Shown: in pieces, positions 7,637 to 14,392 of the stretch
How positions within the stretch are numbered: position 1 is the first letter of the stretch
How the letters are laid out: every line of letters starts with the position of its first letter
Made by a program: the position numbers and the translations under genes
Notes under the pieces: generated by a model
Told to the model about the DNA's origin: nothing
The model's database searches: none
What the model saw: only the letters and a program-made list of their open reading frames with translations
Assembly (NCBI GenBank): GCA_028283985.1
Contig: JANQSQ010000392.1
Coordinates: 1-16,826 of the forward strand
Length of the DNA: 16,826 nucleotides
DNA from: Rhodothermales bacterium
GTDB taxonomy: Bacteria; Bacteroidota; Rhodothermia; Rhodothermales; VXPQ01
Direction of reading: 5' to 3'

Positions 7637-7673
7637 AAGGTGTAATGCTACACCCTTGTTCCGACCCAATCAA
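7637..7673 (+). repeat. Right copy of the 37-bp flanking inverted repeat
   Basis: It reads AAGGTGTAATG, a 6-bp variable core, CCTTGTTCCG, a 4-bp variable part, then AATCAA; it matches 83-119 in inverted orientation. Inside it, GGTGTA (7639-7644) and TACACC (7649-7654) form a perfect hairpin. It lies between the divergent DUF4268 and Uma2 starts, so promoter or operator function is an alternative to a mobile-element end. Confidence 0.6.
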
Positions 7674-7746
7674 CCAGACGGAACACCTCGAAAGAAAGGG
7701 CTTATGCACCCTTACCCCCTTCTCCCGACGTCGCAGGAGGCTTCCC

Positions 7747-8357
7747 ATGCCCGTAACCCAAGCCAATAAGCCCGCCGTGCGCCCTCGTCCAGGCAGCGAC
7801 CTCCCGCAAACCATGACGGCGGAAGAATACGTTGCGCTGCCAAAACGGCTACACGGCTACACGGCTACAGCTATGAACTGGTGCGGAACGTACTGGTCCT
7901 GCGCGATCCGGGACCACGTTGGATCCATGGGTCCGTACAAGGCAAGTTGCAACGCTATCTCGACGAATGGATGGAAAAATTCGGACACGGCGCCGTGGCC
8001 GTAGAGGCAGACTGCCTCCTCAGCGAAGCCCCGGATACCATTCGCATCCCGGACGTAGCCGTGCTGCTCCAGCCGTTCGATGCGGAGAACGCATTCCATG
8101 GCCGCGTGCGAGGCGCGCCGGACATTGCGATCGAAGTGCTGTCTCCCTCCAACAGCCCGCAGGAAATGCGCGACAAAACAAGCGAGTACTTCCAGGCGGG
8201 CGCCCTCCGGATGTGGATCGTAGATCCGGAAACCCGCACGATCGTCATCCGCAAGGCAGATGGGACAAAGATCCTATTCACGGACAAGGATCGACTCGAA
8301 GACCCTGAAATACTGCCGGGCTTTACGCTGGACATGCAGAAGGTATTCGGAGCATGA
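7747..8357 (+). pseudogene. Uma2-family (DUF820) endonuclease-like gene, frameshifted by an 8-bp repeat
   Basis: Translation starts at ATG 7747 behind a perfect AGGAGG (7735-7740). The frame runs through MTAEEYVALPKR and then shifts inside three tandem copies of CGGCTACA (7846-7869), ending at a stop at 8002-8004. Removing one copy joins it to the frame that continues to 8357 and gives a normal 200-residue Uma2 protein reading LPKRLHGYSYELVRNVLVL across the junction. The downstream part has the PD-(D/E)XK-like core of the family: IRIPDVAVL, then PDIAIEVLSPSNS, then an ALRMWIVDPETR strand and the LPGFTLDMQKVFG tail. Uma2 proteins are often multi-copy and their function is unsettled. The gene is off as sequenced and may be restored by repeat slippage; a sequencing error is possible. 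Confidence 0.8.
7846..7869 (+). repeat. Three tandem copies of CGGCTACA inside the Uma2 gene
   Basis: Perfect octamers at 7846-7853, 7854-7861 and 7862-7869. Two copies put the gene in frame; three put it out. This fits replication slippage or contingency-type switching. Confidence 0.9.
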
Positions 8358-8370
8358 AACCGCCAGTCAG

Positions 8371-8409
8371 CCCCGGAGAACACCCCTGCAAACCCCTCCT
8401 CACCGCCTC
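8371..8409 (-). repeat. Copy of a 39-bp segment also found at 14030-14068
   Basis: About 35 of 39 positions match 14030-14068 by eye. On the minus strand it reads EAVRRGL, the C-terminus of the 55-codon ORF at 14045-14212. A weaker likeness to that ORF's N-terminus (VRFVREG) lies just upstream on the same strand near 8440-8460, so this may be an internally deleted copy of that gene, here placed tail to tail with the Uma2 gene. Confidence 0.45.
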
Positions 8410-8643
8410 AAAGGAACACGCCATCCGGCAACCCTTCGAACAAGAACCGGATACCGGGGCATGCAGCGTGAATTACGAGGTGGCGGAGTTGCCGGCGCGG
8501 GGGGAAAGGATTTTGTAAAGAAATTTTTCAAGAAATAATTCAAAAATAATAACGAGCGAGAGAAGCCGCACAACAGGGAAAACGGCGTTTGCCCGAAGAA
8601 TCGACAGAGCATATCTTGATTCCCACAAGAGCAAAATGCCCCC

Positions 8644-10152
8644 ATGAACGACTCGTCCGTAAAAGATACGCTGGAAGTAACGAACTTCGGGCCGATCGCC
8701 AAGGCCAGGATCGACCTGCGCCCGCTGACGGTGTTCGTCGGGCCGAGCAATACGGGCAAGTCGTATTTGGCGGTTCTGATCTATGCGCTGCACAGGCATT
8801 TCGGCCAACATCGCAGAGAAATGAGCTATTGGCATCCGGCGAAAAGGGACGCACTCCGCGACGCGCTTGCCGAATGGATGCAAGAAATATCTGGGGGCCA
8901 GGAAAGCATGGCGGGCGATAATATCGTACTGCCCAACACGGTGGCAGAGGAAATACGCCGCGTTATCCATGAGCGGGGCCAATATTTCAGCGATGAACTT
9001 TGCCGGTGTTTCGGCATGAGCGAAGCCAGTTCGCTGATTCGAAGAGGAAGCCGGAAAGGCGCCCGCATCGATTTTCGCAGGCATGCTACAAAGGATTCCG
9101 TCCGATTCGAGCAAGAGTTCGTTATCAAGGCAAAAGGACCCGACGAGATCCGTACCGGGATTTCTCAAGGATTGCAGTTGCGCGCAAGCCAGGAGACGCC
9201 TGATAAAAGCGATCTCCCGGAAGCGGACTACCTGCGGTGGAAAGCCCGAGTGACGACACCGATGATAGTTCGGGAAGACGAAGGGCTATGGAATGCCTCC
9301 TCCCGGGATCTCATGGAGCATATAGCCCAGCGTATTCTGCCGCAATTTCTCGGTGCGATGCATGCTCCTTCGCACTATCTCCCTGCCGACCGCACAGGCG
9401 CGATGCGCACCCATCGCGTACTGCTCAGCTCTCTGATCGACCAGGCTTCGCAACCCGGACGCAACGACCCAATGCCAAGGCTTTCGGGCGTAGTGGGCGA
9501 TTTTCTGAAGCAACTCGTACGGTTCGGCCATCTTTCCGATCTGCATCTGCGGGATCGAGGAATGCCGACGCTTGCCGAATGCATGGAGCAGGCAATGCTC
9601 GAAGGCTCGGTGGATATCGAAACGTCGCCGGTGGGCCTCCCGGAGTTTTTCTATCGACCCCGCGACTGGAAAAAGGCGCTGCCCCTGATGCATGCCTCTT
9701 CCATGATATCGGAACTGGCGCCAGTGGTGCTGTACCTGCGCCATGTTATTCGTCCCGGCGAGACCCTTATTATTGATGAACCGGAAGCGCATCTGCATCC
9801 GGCCATGCAGGTCGAATTCACCCGCCAACTCGCCGCACTCGTGCGCGTCGGCGTCAGGGTAATTATCACCACGCACAGCGAATGGGTGCTGGAGGAACTC
9901 GCCAACATTGTGCGACGCTCCGAACTTTCGGAGAACGATCGCGCGCAATTGTCCCGGGGCGATTACGCGCTGCGTTCCGATCAGGTAGGCGCATGGCTGT
10001 TCAAGCCCGGGAGCCGCCCGAAGGGGGCGGTAGTGGAGAAAGTGGAACTGGACGCAGAAACAGGCCTGTTTCAAACGGATTTCGACGAGGTCGCCAACCT
10101 GCTCCACAACGACTGGGCCGATATTTCCGGCCGGACCGGAGAGACAATCTGA
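8644..10152 (+). CDS. AAA/ABC-type ATPase of a two-gene defence-like pair
   Basis: 502 residues. Residues 10-45 read VTNFGPIAKARIDLRPL then the Walker A GPSNTGKS (33-40), the N-terminus of SMC-like AAA_15/AAA_21 ATPases. Walker B is TLIIDEPEAHLHP at about 374-386, followed by the switch His in VIITTHSEWVLEEL at about 407. A helical insertion fills about 60-350, and an 80-residue C-terminal extension follows the ATPase core. No TOPRIM domain is present, so it is not a full OLD nuclease. The stop shares one base with the next gene's start (TGATG), so the two are translated together. In related systems (Septu, PARIS, retron-linked PtuA) such ATPases hold or control a nuclease partner. The ribosome site is weak and the AT-rich stretch 8515-8560 is a plausible promoter area. 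Confidence 0.85.
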   Translation: MNDSSVKDTLEVTNFGPIAKARIDLRPLTVFVGPSNTGKSYLAVLIYALHRHFGQHRREMSYWHPAKRDALRDALAEWMQEISGGQESMAGDNIVLPNTVAEEIRRVIHERGQYFSDELCRCFGMSEASSLIRRGSRKGARIDFRRHATKDSVRFEQEFVIKAKGPDEIRTGISQGLQLRASQETPDKSDLPEADYLRWKARVTTPMIVREDEGLWNASSRDLMEHIAQRILPQFLGAMHAPSHYLPADRTGAMRTHRVLLSSLIDQASQPGRNDPMPRLSGVVGDFLKQLVRFGHLSDLHLRDRGMPTLAECMEQAMLEGSVDIETSPVGLPEFFYRPRDWKKALPLMHASSMISELAPVVLYLRHVIRPGETLIIDEPEAHLHPAMQVEFTRQLAALVRVGVRVIITTHSEWVLEELANIVRRSELSENDRAQLSRGDYALRSDQVGAWLFKPGSRPKGAVVEKVELDAETGLFQTDFDEVANLLHNDWADISGRTGETI

Positions 10153-10625
10153 TGGGGTTGGTGGAAAAGATTCGGGAGCGAATTGCGCCCACATGTATCC
10201 ACGACGGGCGCATCGCGAGAGAAGGTTGCGGCTTGCCTCTGAAGGATGCGCCGAACGTGCGCCTTGTTATCGATTGCGATAAACCAGGTTCGCCACTGGA
10301 TGCGAATCAGAAACGTTGCGACTACCTGTTTATCGCCGAAGTACCCGGCAAACCGAATTGGATTGCCCCGCTGGAATTGAAAAAAAGGAATCTGGACGCC
10401 AGCAAAGTGGTTGACCAACTGCGTGCGGGCGAGCGAGCGATCGAGGAATTGATTGGCGATAAGGTCGAGGTCGATTTTCGCCCCGCAGCAGTCTCCCTCG
10501 GTATTGACAAGGCGCAACGAAACGCTTTGAAGAAGCATCGCCATTATGTACGGTTTCGTAATCGTAACGAACCTGTCCGGCTGATTAAATGCGGCGCACC
10601 ACTGATCCTGATTTTTCAATCGTGA
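10152..10625 (+). CDS. Small PD-(D/E)XK-like protein, partner of the preceding ATPase
   Basis: 157 residues from ATG 10152, which overlaps the ATPase stop. The frame is open further upstream inside the ATPase gene, but that is shadow. The core is a short alpha/beta fold: a strand with D in KRCDYLFIAE, then E-L-K in APLELKKRNL, then a helix with Q in KVVDQLRAGERAIEEL. This D...ExK...Q order fits PD-(D/E)XK nucleases, though no strict Pfam family comes to mind. A basic C-terminus (KKHRHYVRFRNRN) could touch nucleic acid. The one-base overlap and lack of its own promoter say it works with the ATPase as effector or regulator. Nuclease activity is inferred from motif order only. Confidence 0.7.
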   Translation: MGLVEKIRERIAPTCIHDGRIAREGCGLPLKDAPNVRLVIDCDKPGSPLDANQKRCDYLFIAEVPGKPNWIAPLELKKRNLDASKVVDQLRAGERAIEELIGDKVEVDFRPAAVSLGIDKAQRNALKKHRHYVRFRNRNEPVRLIKCGAPLILIFQS

Positions 10626-10814
10626 AAAAAATCCGTTAGTTTCTGCAAAAAACTCATCGAAGTCGCCCTCCCGCTCGACATCATTAACAAAGCATCCAAA
10701 CGAGAGAAATCCATCCGGCACGGCAGGGGGCGAAGGGTTTACAGAGTGGGTTGTTCAGCGACAGAGAAACTTAATCGAATCGTAAAAATTGCATTCGGAA
10801 AGACGACCTGAGCC

Positions 10815-11948
10815 ATGGCCTCAAAAGAAACCCCGCCGCTGCACCTCCCCAACCTCTCGATAAAGGGATTCCGGGGCATCAAGGATCTTTCCATTTCACG
10901 ATTGGGCCGCGTAACGCTGCTGGCCGGCAAGAACAGTAGCGGAAAAACGACCGTGCTGGATGCTGTCCGGGTATATGCGGCGCGGGCGCACCCCGATGTT
11001 CTGTCCGAAGTGCTGAAAAATCACAGGGAAGTCGCTGAATTGACGGGCGGTCACGGCCAGAAAAACAATGTCGACTCTCGTATAGAAGCGATCTTCCATG
11101 GACGGGATGCATCCAAAGACGCCATCTTTACAATAGGCCCGGATGACGATTCCATGCGACTGGTCGTTGAAGCGATTAACCCGGAGGAAGAAAGATGGCC
11201 ACACCGCCCTCCTCACTATTTTTCCGCGGTCCCATTACGAACACTCATAGCCTCCTTTGGAGATAACAAGGAAATCGAGATTATCTGGTATTTTTCTCCC
11301 TATGCATTAAGCACAAAAACAGCCAGAGATCGCCGTGTTTATCAGGATACAGGATCTGTCAGTGAACATAAAATGCCCACCCCAATAATATGCGAATCTA
11401 TGGGCCCCGGCCCGTTGGGGAGTAACGAAATAGAAAGATTCTGGGATGTTATTGCACTAACCGACAAGGAAGAAAAAATAGGATATGTCCTGCGACTTAT
11501 CCTCGATAAAAAAGTGGAGCGCATTGCGATGACCGGGAACGAAAGTAAAAGTCGACGAATGGTTGTCAGACTTGAGGGGCAGTCCTTTCCAGTGCCTCTC
11601 GAAAGCTTCGGGGACGGCGCCCTCCGCCTATTCGGCGTGGCCTTGGCCCTCATCAACAGCAAAGACGGCTTCCTGCTCATCGACGAAGTGGAAAACGGCA
11701 TACATCATTCCATACAGAGCCGCTTGTGGCGCATGATCCTTAAAACCGCAGCCGAGAACAACGTGCAGGTTCTCGCGACGACGCACAGTTTCGACTGCGT
11801 GCGCGGCTTCGCGCAAGCCATGACCGAATACGAAGGAAGCGACGGTGCGCTTGTGCGCATCGAGCGAAAAGACGCCGAGATGTGGGCCGTGGAATATTCG
11901 GAAGACGATCTGAAAGTTGCTGCGGAGCAGCATATTGAGGTAAGGTAG
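10815..11948 (+). CDS. AAA_15/AAA_21 ATPase of a split OLD/PARIS-like pair
   Basis: 377 residues. It starts with LSIKGFRGIKDLSI and Walker A GKNSSGKT (38-45). The ABC-type signature region is SFGDGALRLF at about 262, Walker B FLLIDEVENGIHHS at about 284-297, and the switch segment VLATTHSFD at about 317-325. The central part (about 100-260) is less conserved and more AT-rich than the ends. It lacks a TOPRIM domain; that activity appears to be supplied by the next gene, which starts 4 nt after this stop. ATPase plus TOPRIM as separate proteins is the organisation of PARIS (AriA/AriB) and other split OLD systems, where the ATPase senses a phage trigger and releases the nuclease. Start at ATG 10815 gives the expected N-terminus. 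Confidence 0.85.
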   Translation: MASKETPPLHLPNLSIKGFRGIKDLSISRLGRVTLLAGKNSSGKTTVLDAVRVYAARAHPDVLSEVLKNHREVAELTGGHGQKNNVDSRIEAIFHGRDASKDAIFTIGPDDDSMRLVVEAINPEEERWPHRPPHYFSAVPLRTLIASFGDNKEIEIIWYFSPYALSTKTARDRRVYQDTGSVSEHKMPTPIICESMGPGPLGSNEIERFWDVIALTDKEEKIGYVLRLILDKKVERIAMTGNESKSRRMVVRLEGQSFPVPLESFGDGALRLFGVALALINSKDGFLLIDEVENGIHHSIQSRLWRMILKTAAENNVQVLATTHSFDCVRGFAQAMTEYEGSDGALVRIERKDAEMWAVEYSEDDLKVAAEQHIEVR

Positions 11949-11952
11949 GTAC

Positions 11953-12585
11953 ATGGACAATAACGATCGCGTCCTCCTTGTCGAGGGGCGGAACGACGAA
12001 CATGTAATTTCACACCTGTGGTGCAGTCACAATGGCTATGAGGGAGAACTCCCCTTCAAGGTCAAAGACAAGAAAGGCTACTCAGAACTTCTTAAGGCTA
12101 TCAAGTCAGAAGTCAAGGCACCTAATCGGAAAGCTCTCGGCATTATCGTAGATGCGAACGATAGATTGAGCACCCGATGGGATGCTGTGGTCAAGAATCT
12201 CGAACAGGAAGGCATCGAACCGCCTCACAGCCCCAATAAAACCGGCACCATTATCCCCGGCACATCCCGCACCCCCCGCATTGGTATCTGGCTCATGCCA
12301 AACAATGCGTCTTCCGGCGAACTCGAAGATTTCGTTGCTGAAATGATTCCCGACGGCGATCCGGTATGGCCGAGGTCGGAATCCTACATTCAAGGCATTC
12401 CAGAGGACGAGCGTAAGTTTGGCGAGAAAAAGATCCTGCGAGCAAAGGTCCACGCTTGGCTCGCGGCAAGAAAAAAACCCGGACAGATGGGCTTGGCTAT
12501 TCGTCATAACGACTTGGACGTAACCAGCCGGCTCAGCACAGAATTCGCAGATTGGCTGCGGGAACTCTTCGAGCCGTCGCCTTGA
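11953..12585 (+). CDS. DUF3226/TOPRIM-like protein, partner of the preceding ATPase
   Basis: 210 residues. TOPRIM-type acidic residues are in order: E11 in LLVEGRNDEHVI, D67-A-N-D70 in LGIIVDANDR, and the GELEDF segment (122-127) after the IWLMPNN strand, which is the hallmark of DUF3226 as I recall it. The last 50 residues (KVHAWLAARKKPG...) are also typical of that family. It follows the ATPase by 4 nt with AGGTAG just before the ATG, so the two are one operon. TOPRIM domains in OLD and AriB act as metal-dependent nucleases; by analogy this is the effector. It differs from AriB (DUF4435), so this is a related but distinct pairing. Confidence 0.8.
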   Translation: MDNNDRVLLVEGRNDEHVISHLWCSHNGYEGELPFKVKDKKGYSELLKAIKSEVKAPNRKALGIIVDANDRLSTRWDAVVKNLEQEGIEPPHSPNKTGTIIPGTSRTPRIGIWLMPNNASSGELEDFVAEMIPDGDPVWPRSESYIQGIPEDERKFGEKKILRAKVHAWLAARKKPGQMGLAIRHNDLDVTSRLSTEFADWLRELFEPSP

Positions 12586-12613
12586 CCGCAGACTGCATTG
12601 CGATATATCTGGC

Positions 12614-12632
12614 GCAGTAGCGCAACTACTGC
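12614..12632 (+). terminator. Hairpin after the ATPase/TOPRIM operon
   Basis: GCAGTAG (12614-12620) and CTACTGC (12626-12632) form a perfect 7-bp stem around CGCAA, 28 bp after the stop of the TOPRIM-like gene. No T-run follows, so it is not a textbook intrinsic terminator; it may protect the 3' end or assist termination. Confidence 0.35.
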
Positions 12633-12822
12633 ACTTCGCCGTTCTCCCGCGAATACAGATCGCGCGTTCTCTTCCTTTCCCGGAAAGCAGAAACGTTAGC
12701 GTCCTATCGCGCTTGGTGAGCCTGTCTCCTCGGCAGTTATCCTGCGCCGGGTTCAAACGTCGGATATGCAGCATGCCCGGTTGGAATCGCGCAAACCGCC
12801 CGCGATGCGCATGAAATAAATA

Positions 12823-12845
12823 ATGCTGTAATCGATCTACAGCAT
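12823..12845. repeat. Palindrome ATGCTGTA-N7-TACAGCAT
   Basis: Perfect 8-bp arms around ATCGATC. Its ATGCTG/CAGCAT ends recur in the palindrome at 13822-13840 at the other side of the RelE-like module. It may be an operator or recombination site. Confidence 0.5.
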
Positions 12846-12848
12846 ATC

Positions 12849-12892
12849 ATCGCGCAAGAATTTGTTGTGCAATACCTTCTTTCTTGCGCGAT
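12849..12892. repeat. Long inverted repeat with 12-bp arms
   Basis: ATCGCGCAAGAA (12849-12860) is exactly inverted at 12881-12892 around a 20-nt loop. It ends where the Uma2 3' fragment begins, so it may mark a rearrangement junction or a structured RNA. Confidence 0.55.
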
Positions 12893-13061
12893 TCAGAGGT
12901 CAGGAGCACTCCGGGTGTGGATCGTAGATCTGGAAACCCGCATGATCGTCATTCACAAGGCGGATGGGACAAACACCCTGTTCGGGGGCACGGATCGACT
13001 CGAAGACCCTGAAATACTGCCGGGCTTTGCGCTGGACATGCAGAAGATATTCGGAACGTGA
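12867..13061 (+). pseudogene. Uma2-family 3' fragment
   Basis: The last 145 bp (12917-13061) align without gaps to the Uma2 gene at 8213-8357 with 16 differences by hand count (about 89% identity), from VWIVDLETR to the LPGFALDMQKIFG tail and the stop. Everything upstream of ALRVWIVD, including the PD...E core, is missing. It cannot encode an active nuclease. The 5' break lies beside the 12-bp inverted repeat at 12849-12892. Confidence 0.8.
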
Positions 13062-13112
13062 CCATCCCCGGAAATCTCCAGGGCGATCCCCCCGCCTCCG
13101 TCAAGGAGAGAA

Positions 13113-13451
13113 TTAAAGGCCGTACGCAACAAGTGCCTTTTCTATCTCCGGGACGGGCATATGGCTCATGTCTCCCTTCAGATACAGAAAAAAACACACC
13201 ATGAGTTCACCGTCAAAATAGTGGACTATGCGCCCAAAGTTATGTGGGGATATATTCGTCCATCCCACTTTGGCTATAAATACTGGCCTTTCTTTTTCCA
13301 GCCCCTTTATGGGTTTGCCCGGCGGATCCTGTCCTTGCGCTATCCTGGCAACTTTATCGCGAACATAATTCTCCAGTCCAGGGCGTTTTCGAGATAGCGT
13401 TTTAATGTCAGACTGAAAACCGCTGTCAAATTCAATCGTTACTTCCGACAT
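13113..13451 (-). CDS. RelE/ParE-like toxin of a type II toxin-antitoxin module
   Basis: 112 residues from ATG 13451 (MSEVTIEF); a start three codons earlier at 13460 is possible. The layout fits the RelE superfamily: strand VTIEFDSGF, two helices DIKTLSRKRPGLENYVRDKVARI, then KPIKGLEKERPVFIAKVGW, GRIVHYFDGELMVCFFLYLKGDM and a closing helix. Such toxins cleave mRNA on the ribosome or act on gyrase; the G-R-I-V-x-Y strand followed by Y-x-K is the usual end of the fold. The 5' end overlaps the upstream gene by 20 nt, as in a coupled module. The antitoxin would be that upstream gene. Family call moderate, target unknown. Confidence 0.65.
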   Translation of the reverse strand: MSEVTIEFDSGFQSDIKTLSRKRPGLENYVRDKVARIAQGQDPPGKPIKGLEKERPVFIAKVGWTNISPHNFGRIVHYFDGELMVCFFLYLKGDMSHMPVPEIEKALVAYGL

Positions 13452-13878
13452 GCTCTTCAATTTTATTTTCGAGCAATTTTATGAATTGCTCGCTGGCCGA
13501 TAGTGCGGCCACTTCCGCGATGTCCTCAACCCGTATCAAAACGTTCTCCAATCGTTCCATTACGTTTTTTCGCCAAGGTATCGATCCGGGGAGCGCAGAC
13601 AATTCATTCATCTTGGCCTTTATAGCCCTCGCTGCATCTGATCCGGCATGCGCTATGTCCGCTATACGCTTCCTGTCGGCCTCTGAAGCAACTTCAAACG
13701 CATCCCACAGCGCCTCGATCAGCCCTATGCTATGCTCCATAGCAGACAGTGCCGAATAATCCGGTTGCGCAGGCGTGACAGGAATCAGGAATGTGCCGGC
13801 ATTCTTGTCCTCAAGCCACTGTATGCTGCTCTGCAGCATATCACCGTCGCTAAGTGGGCGTGTCTTGGTCAACGGCAT
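13432..13878 (-). CDS. Unrecognised protein upstream of the RelE-like toxin, possible antitoxin
   Basis: 148 residues from ATG 13878. The frame is open to a TTG at 13920 (162 residues), and an internal ATG at 13839 is also possible; no start has a good ribosome site. The C-terminal two thirds are helical and charged (ALWDAFEVASEADRKRIADIA, then MERLENVLIRVEDIAEVAA, then a closing FIKLLENKIEEH). I see no ribbon-helix-helix, helix-turn-helix or AbrB motif, so it is not a standard RelB-type antitoxin. It overlaps the toxin start by 20 nt, and palindromes lie at its 5' end (13822-13840 and 13886-13899), which suits an autoregulated module. Antitoxin role is inferred from position only. Confidence 0.5.
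   Translation of the reverse strand: MPLTKTRPLSDGDMLQSSIQWLEDKNAGTFLIPVTPAQPDYSALSAMEHSIGLIEALWDAFEVASEADRKRIADIAHAGSDAARAIKAKMNELSALPGSIPWRKNVMERLENVLIRVEDIAEVAALSASEQFIKLLENKIEEHVGSND
13822..13840. promoter_or_regulatory. Palindrome TATGCTGC-TCT-GCAGCATA
   Basis: Perfect 8-bp arms with a 3-bp centre, spanning the internal ATG at 13839 of the possible antitoxin gene. It could be an operator or a hairpin hiding that start. Confidence 0.4.
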
Positions 13879-13885
13879 GGATAAA

Positions 13886-13899
13886 GACAAGTTATTGTC
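13886..13899. promoter_or_regulatory. Palindrome GACAA-GTTA-TTGTC with overlapping TTGACA
   Basis: Five-bp arms, 8 bp before the ATG at 13878. On the minus strand TTGACA (13895-13900) looks like a -35 element, though no good -10 follows. It may be the operator of the toxin module. Confidence 0.35.
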
Positions 13900-14029
13900 A
13901 AGGTATACGTAATACGGCAATAAAATATGGGCCCCTGGGCATATAGCAATTACAGGGGATGCGCCATTGGCTTCTCTGCCTCAATGACGGCGGTTTCCTC
14001 TGGATGTTCCCCTGAAACAACCCGCCCCT

Positions 14030-14068
14030 CCCCGGAAAACACCCCTACAACCCTCTCCTCACCGCCTC
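14030..14068 (-). repeat. Copy of the 39-bp segment at 8371-8409
   Basis: About 35 of 39 bases match 8371-8409. It covers the C-terminal codons (EAVRRGL) and the 3' flank of the 55-codon ORF at 14045-14212. Confidence 0.5.
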
Positions 14069-14212
14069 CATCGCCCTGATCGCCCGGTTCCACGTTTCCT
14101 GATCCTCCAGTACGGCATTAGGAAACATGCACCCGTCCCGGCAGATGCGCCGGACATCGCCTCTTGTCGGTTCTGGTCCTTCGCGGACAAACCGGACTTT
14201 GACCATGGTCAT
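14045..14212 (-). CDS. Small 55-residue protein of unknown function
   Basis: Starts at ATG 14212 (MTMVKVRFVREG) with GAGGG 4 bases upstream; ATG 14206 is an alternative with more usual spacing from the same site. It is basic, with a Cys pair (CRDGC), the segment NAVLEDQETWNRAI and a C-terminal EAVRRGL helix. No family is recognised. Support for it being real: the ribosome site, coding-like composition, and a second partial copy of its 3' end at 8371-8409. Four GAAACGAT motifs lie upstream of its start. It could be a small DNA-binding or antitoxin-type protein, but nothing proves that. Confidence 0.45.
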   Translation of the reverse strand: MTMVKVRFVREGPEPTRGDVRRICRDGCMFPNAVLEDQETWNRAIRAMEAVRRGL

Positions 14213-14249
14213 GATCCCTCGTCGAATATGGTCTCGTCCGTGAGCGGCA

Positions 14250-14347
14250 TGAAACGATTCGTCAATCTCTTGAAACGATTATGTCCTTAAAATACAAGGG
14301 TTTATCGAGTTGTCACAAAATATCGTTTCACCGAAAAAGAAACGATA
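14250..14347. promoter_or_regulatory. Cluster of GAAACGAT motifs with a hairpin
   Basis: TGAAACGATT occurs at 14250-14259 and 14271-14280, exactly 21 bp (two helical turns) apart. Then TATCGTTTC (14321-14329) and GAAACGATA (14339-14347) form a perfect 9-bp inverted repeat. The cluster lies just upstream of the 55-codon ORF (minus) and runs into the Uma2 tail at 14345. Regular spacing suggests a protein-binding array. Confidence 0.5.
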
Positions 14348-14392
14348 CTGCCGGGCTTTGCGCTGGACATGCAGAAGGTATTCGGAGCATAA
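14345..14392 (+). pseudogene. Uma2-family C-terminal tail, third copy
   Basis: 48 bp encoding ILPGFALDMQKVFGA and a stop, nearly identical in DNA to the ends of the genes at 7747-8357 and 12867-13061. Nothing upstream resembles Uma2. The junction falls within the right arm of the GAAACGATA hairpin. Confidence 0.8.

Noticed and set aside
9286..10194. Minus-strand 302-codon ORF
   Set aside because: Antisense shadow of the ATPase at 8644-10152, which has clear Walker motifs.
10071..10721. Minus-strand 216-codon ORF whose first 30 codons fall in the intergenic gap
   Set aside because: The N-terminal part reads plausibly (GDFDEFFAE) but the rest is antisense to the PD-(D/E)XK gene, and no ribosome site is present.
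12730..12780. GGTTCAAAC resembling a tRNA T-loop
   Set aside because: The flanking bases do not form a 5-bp T stem and no acceptor or anticodon arm is found.
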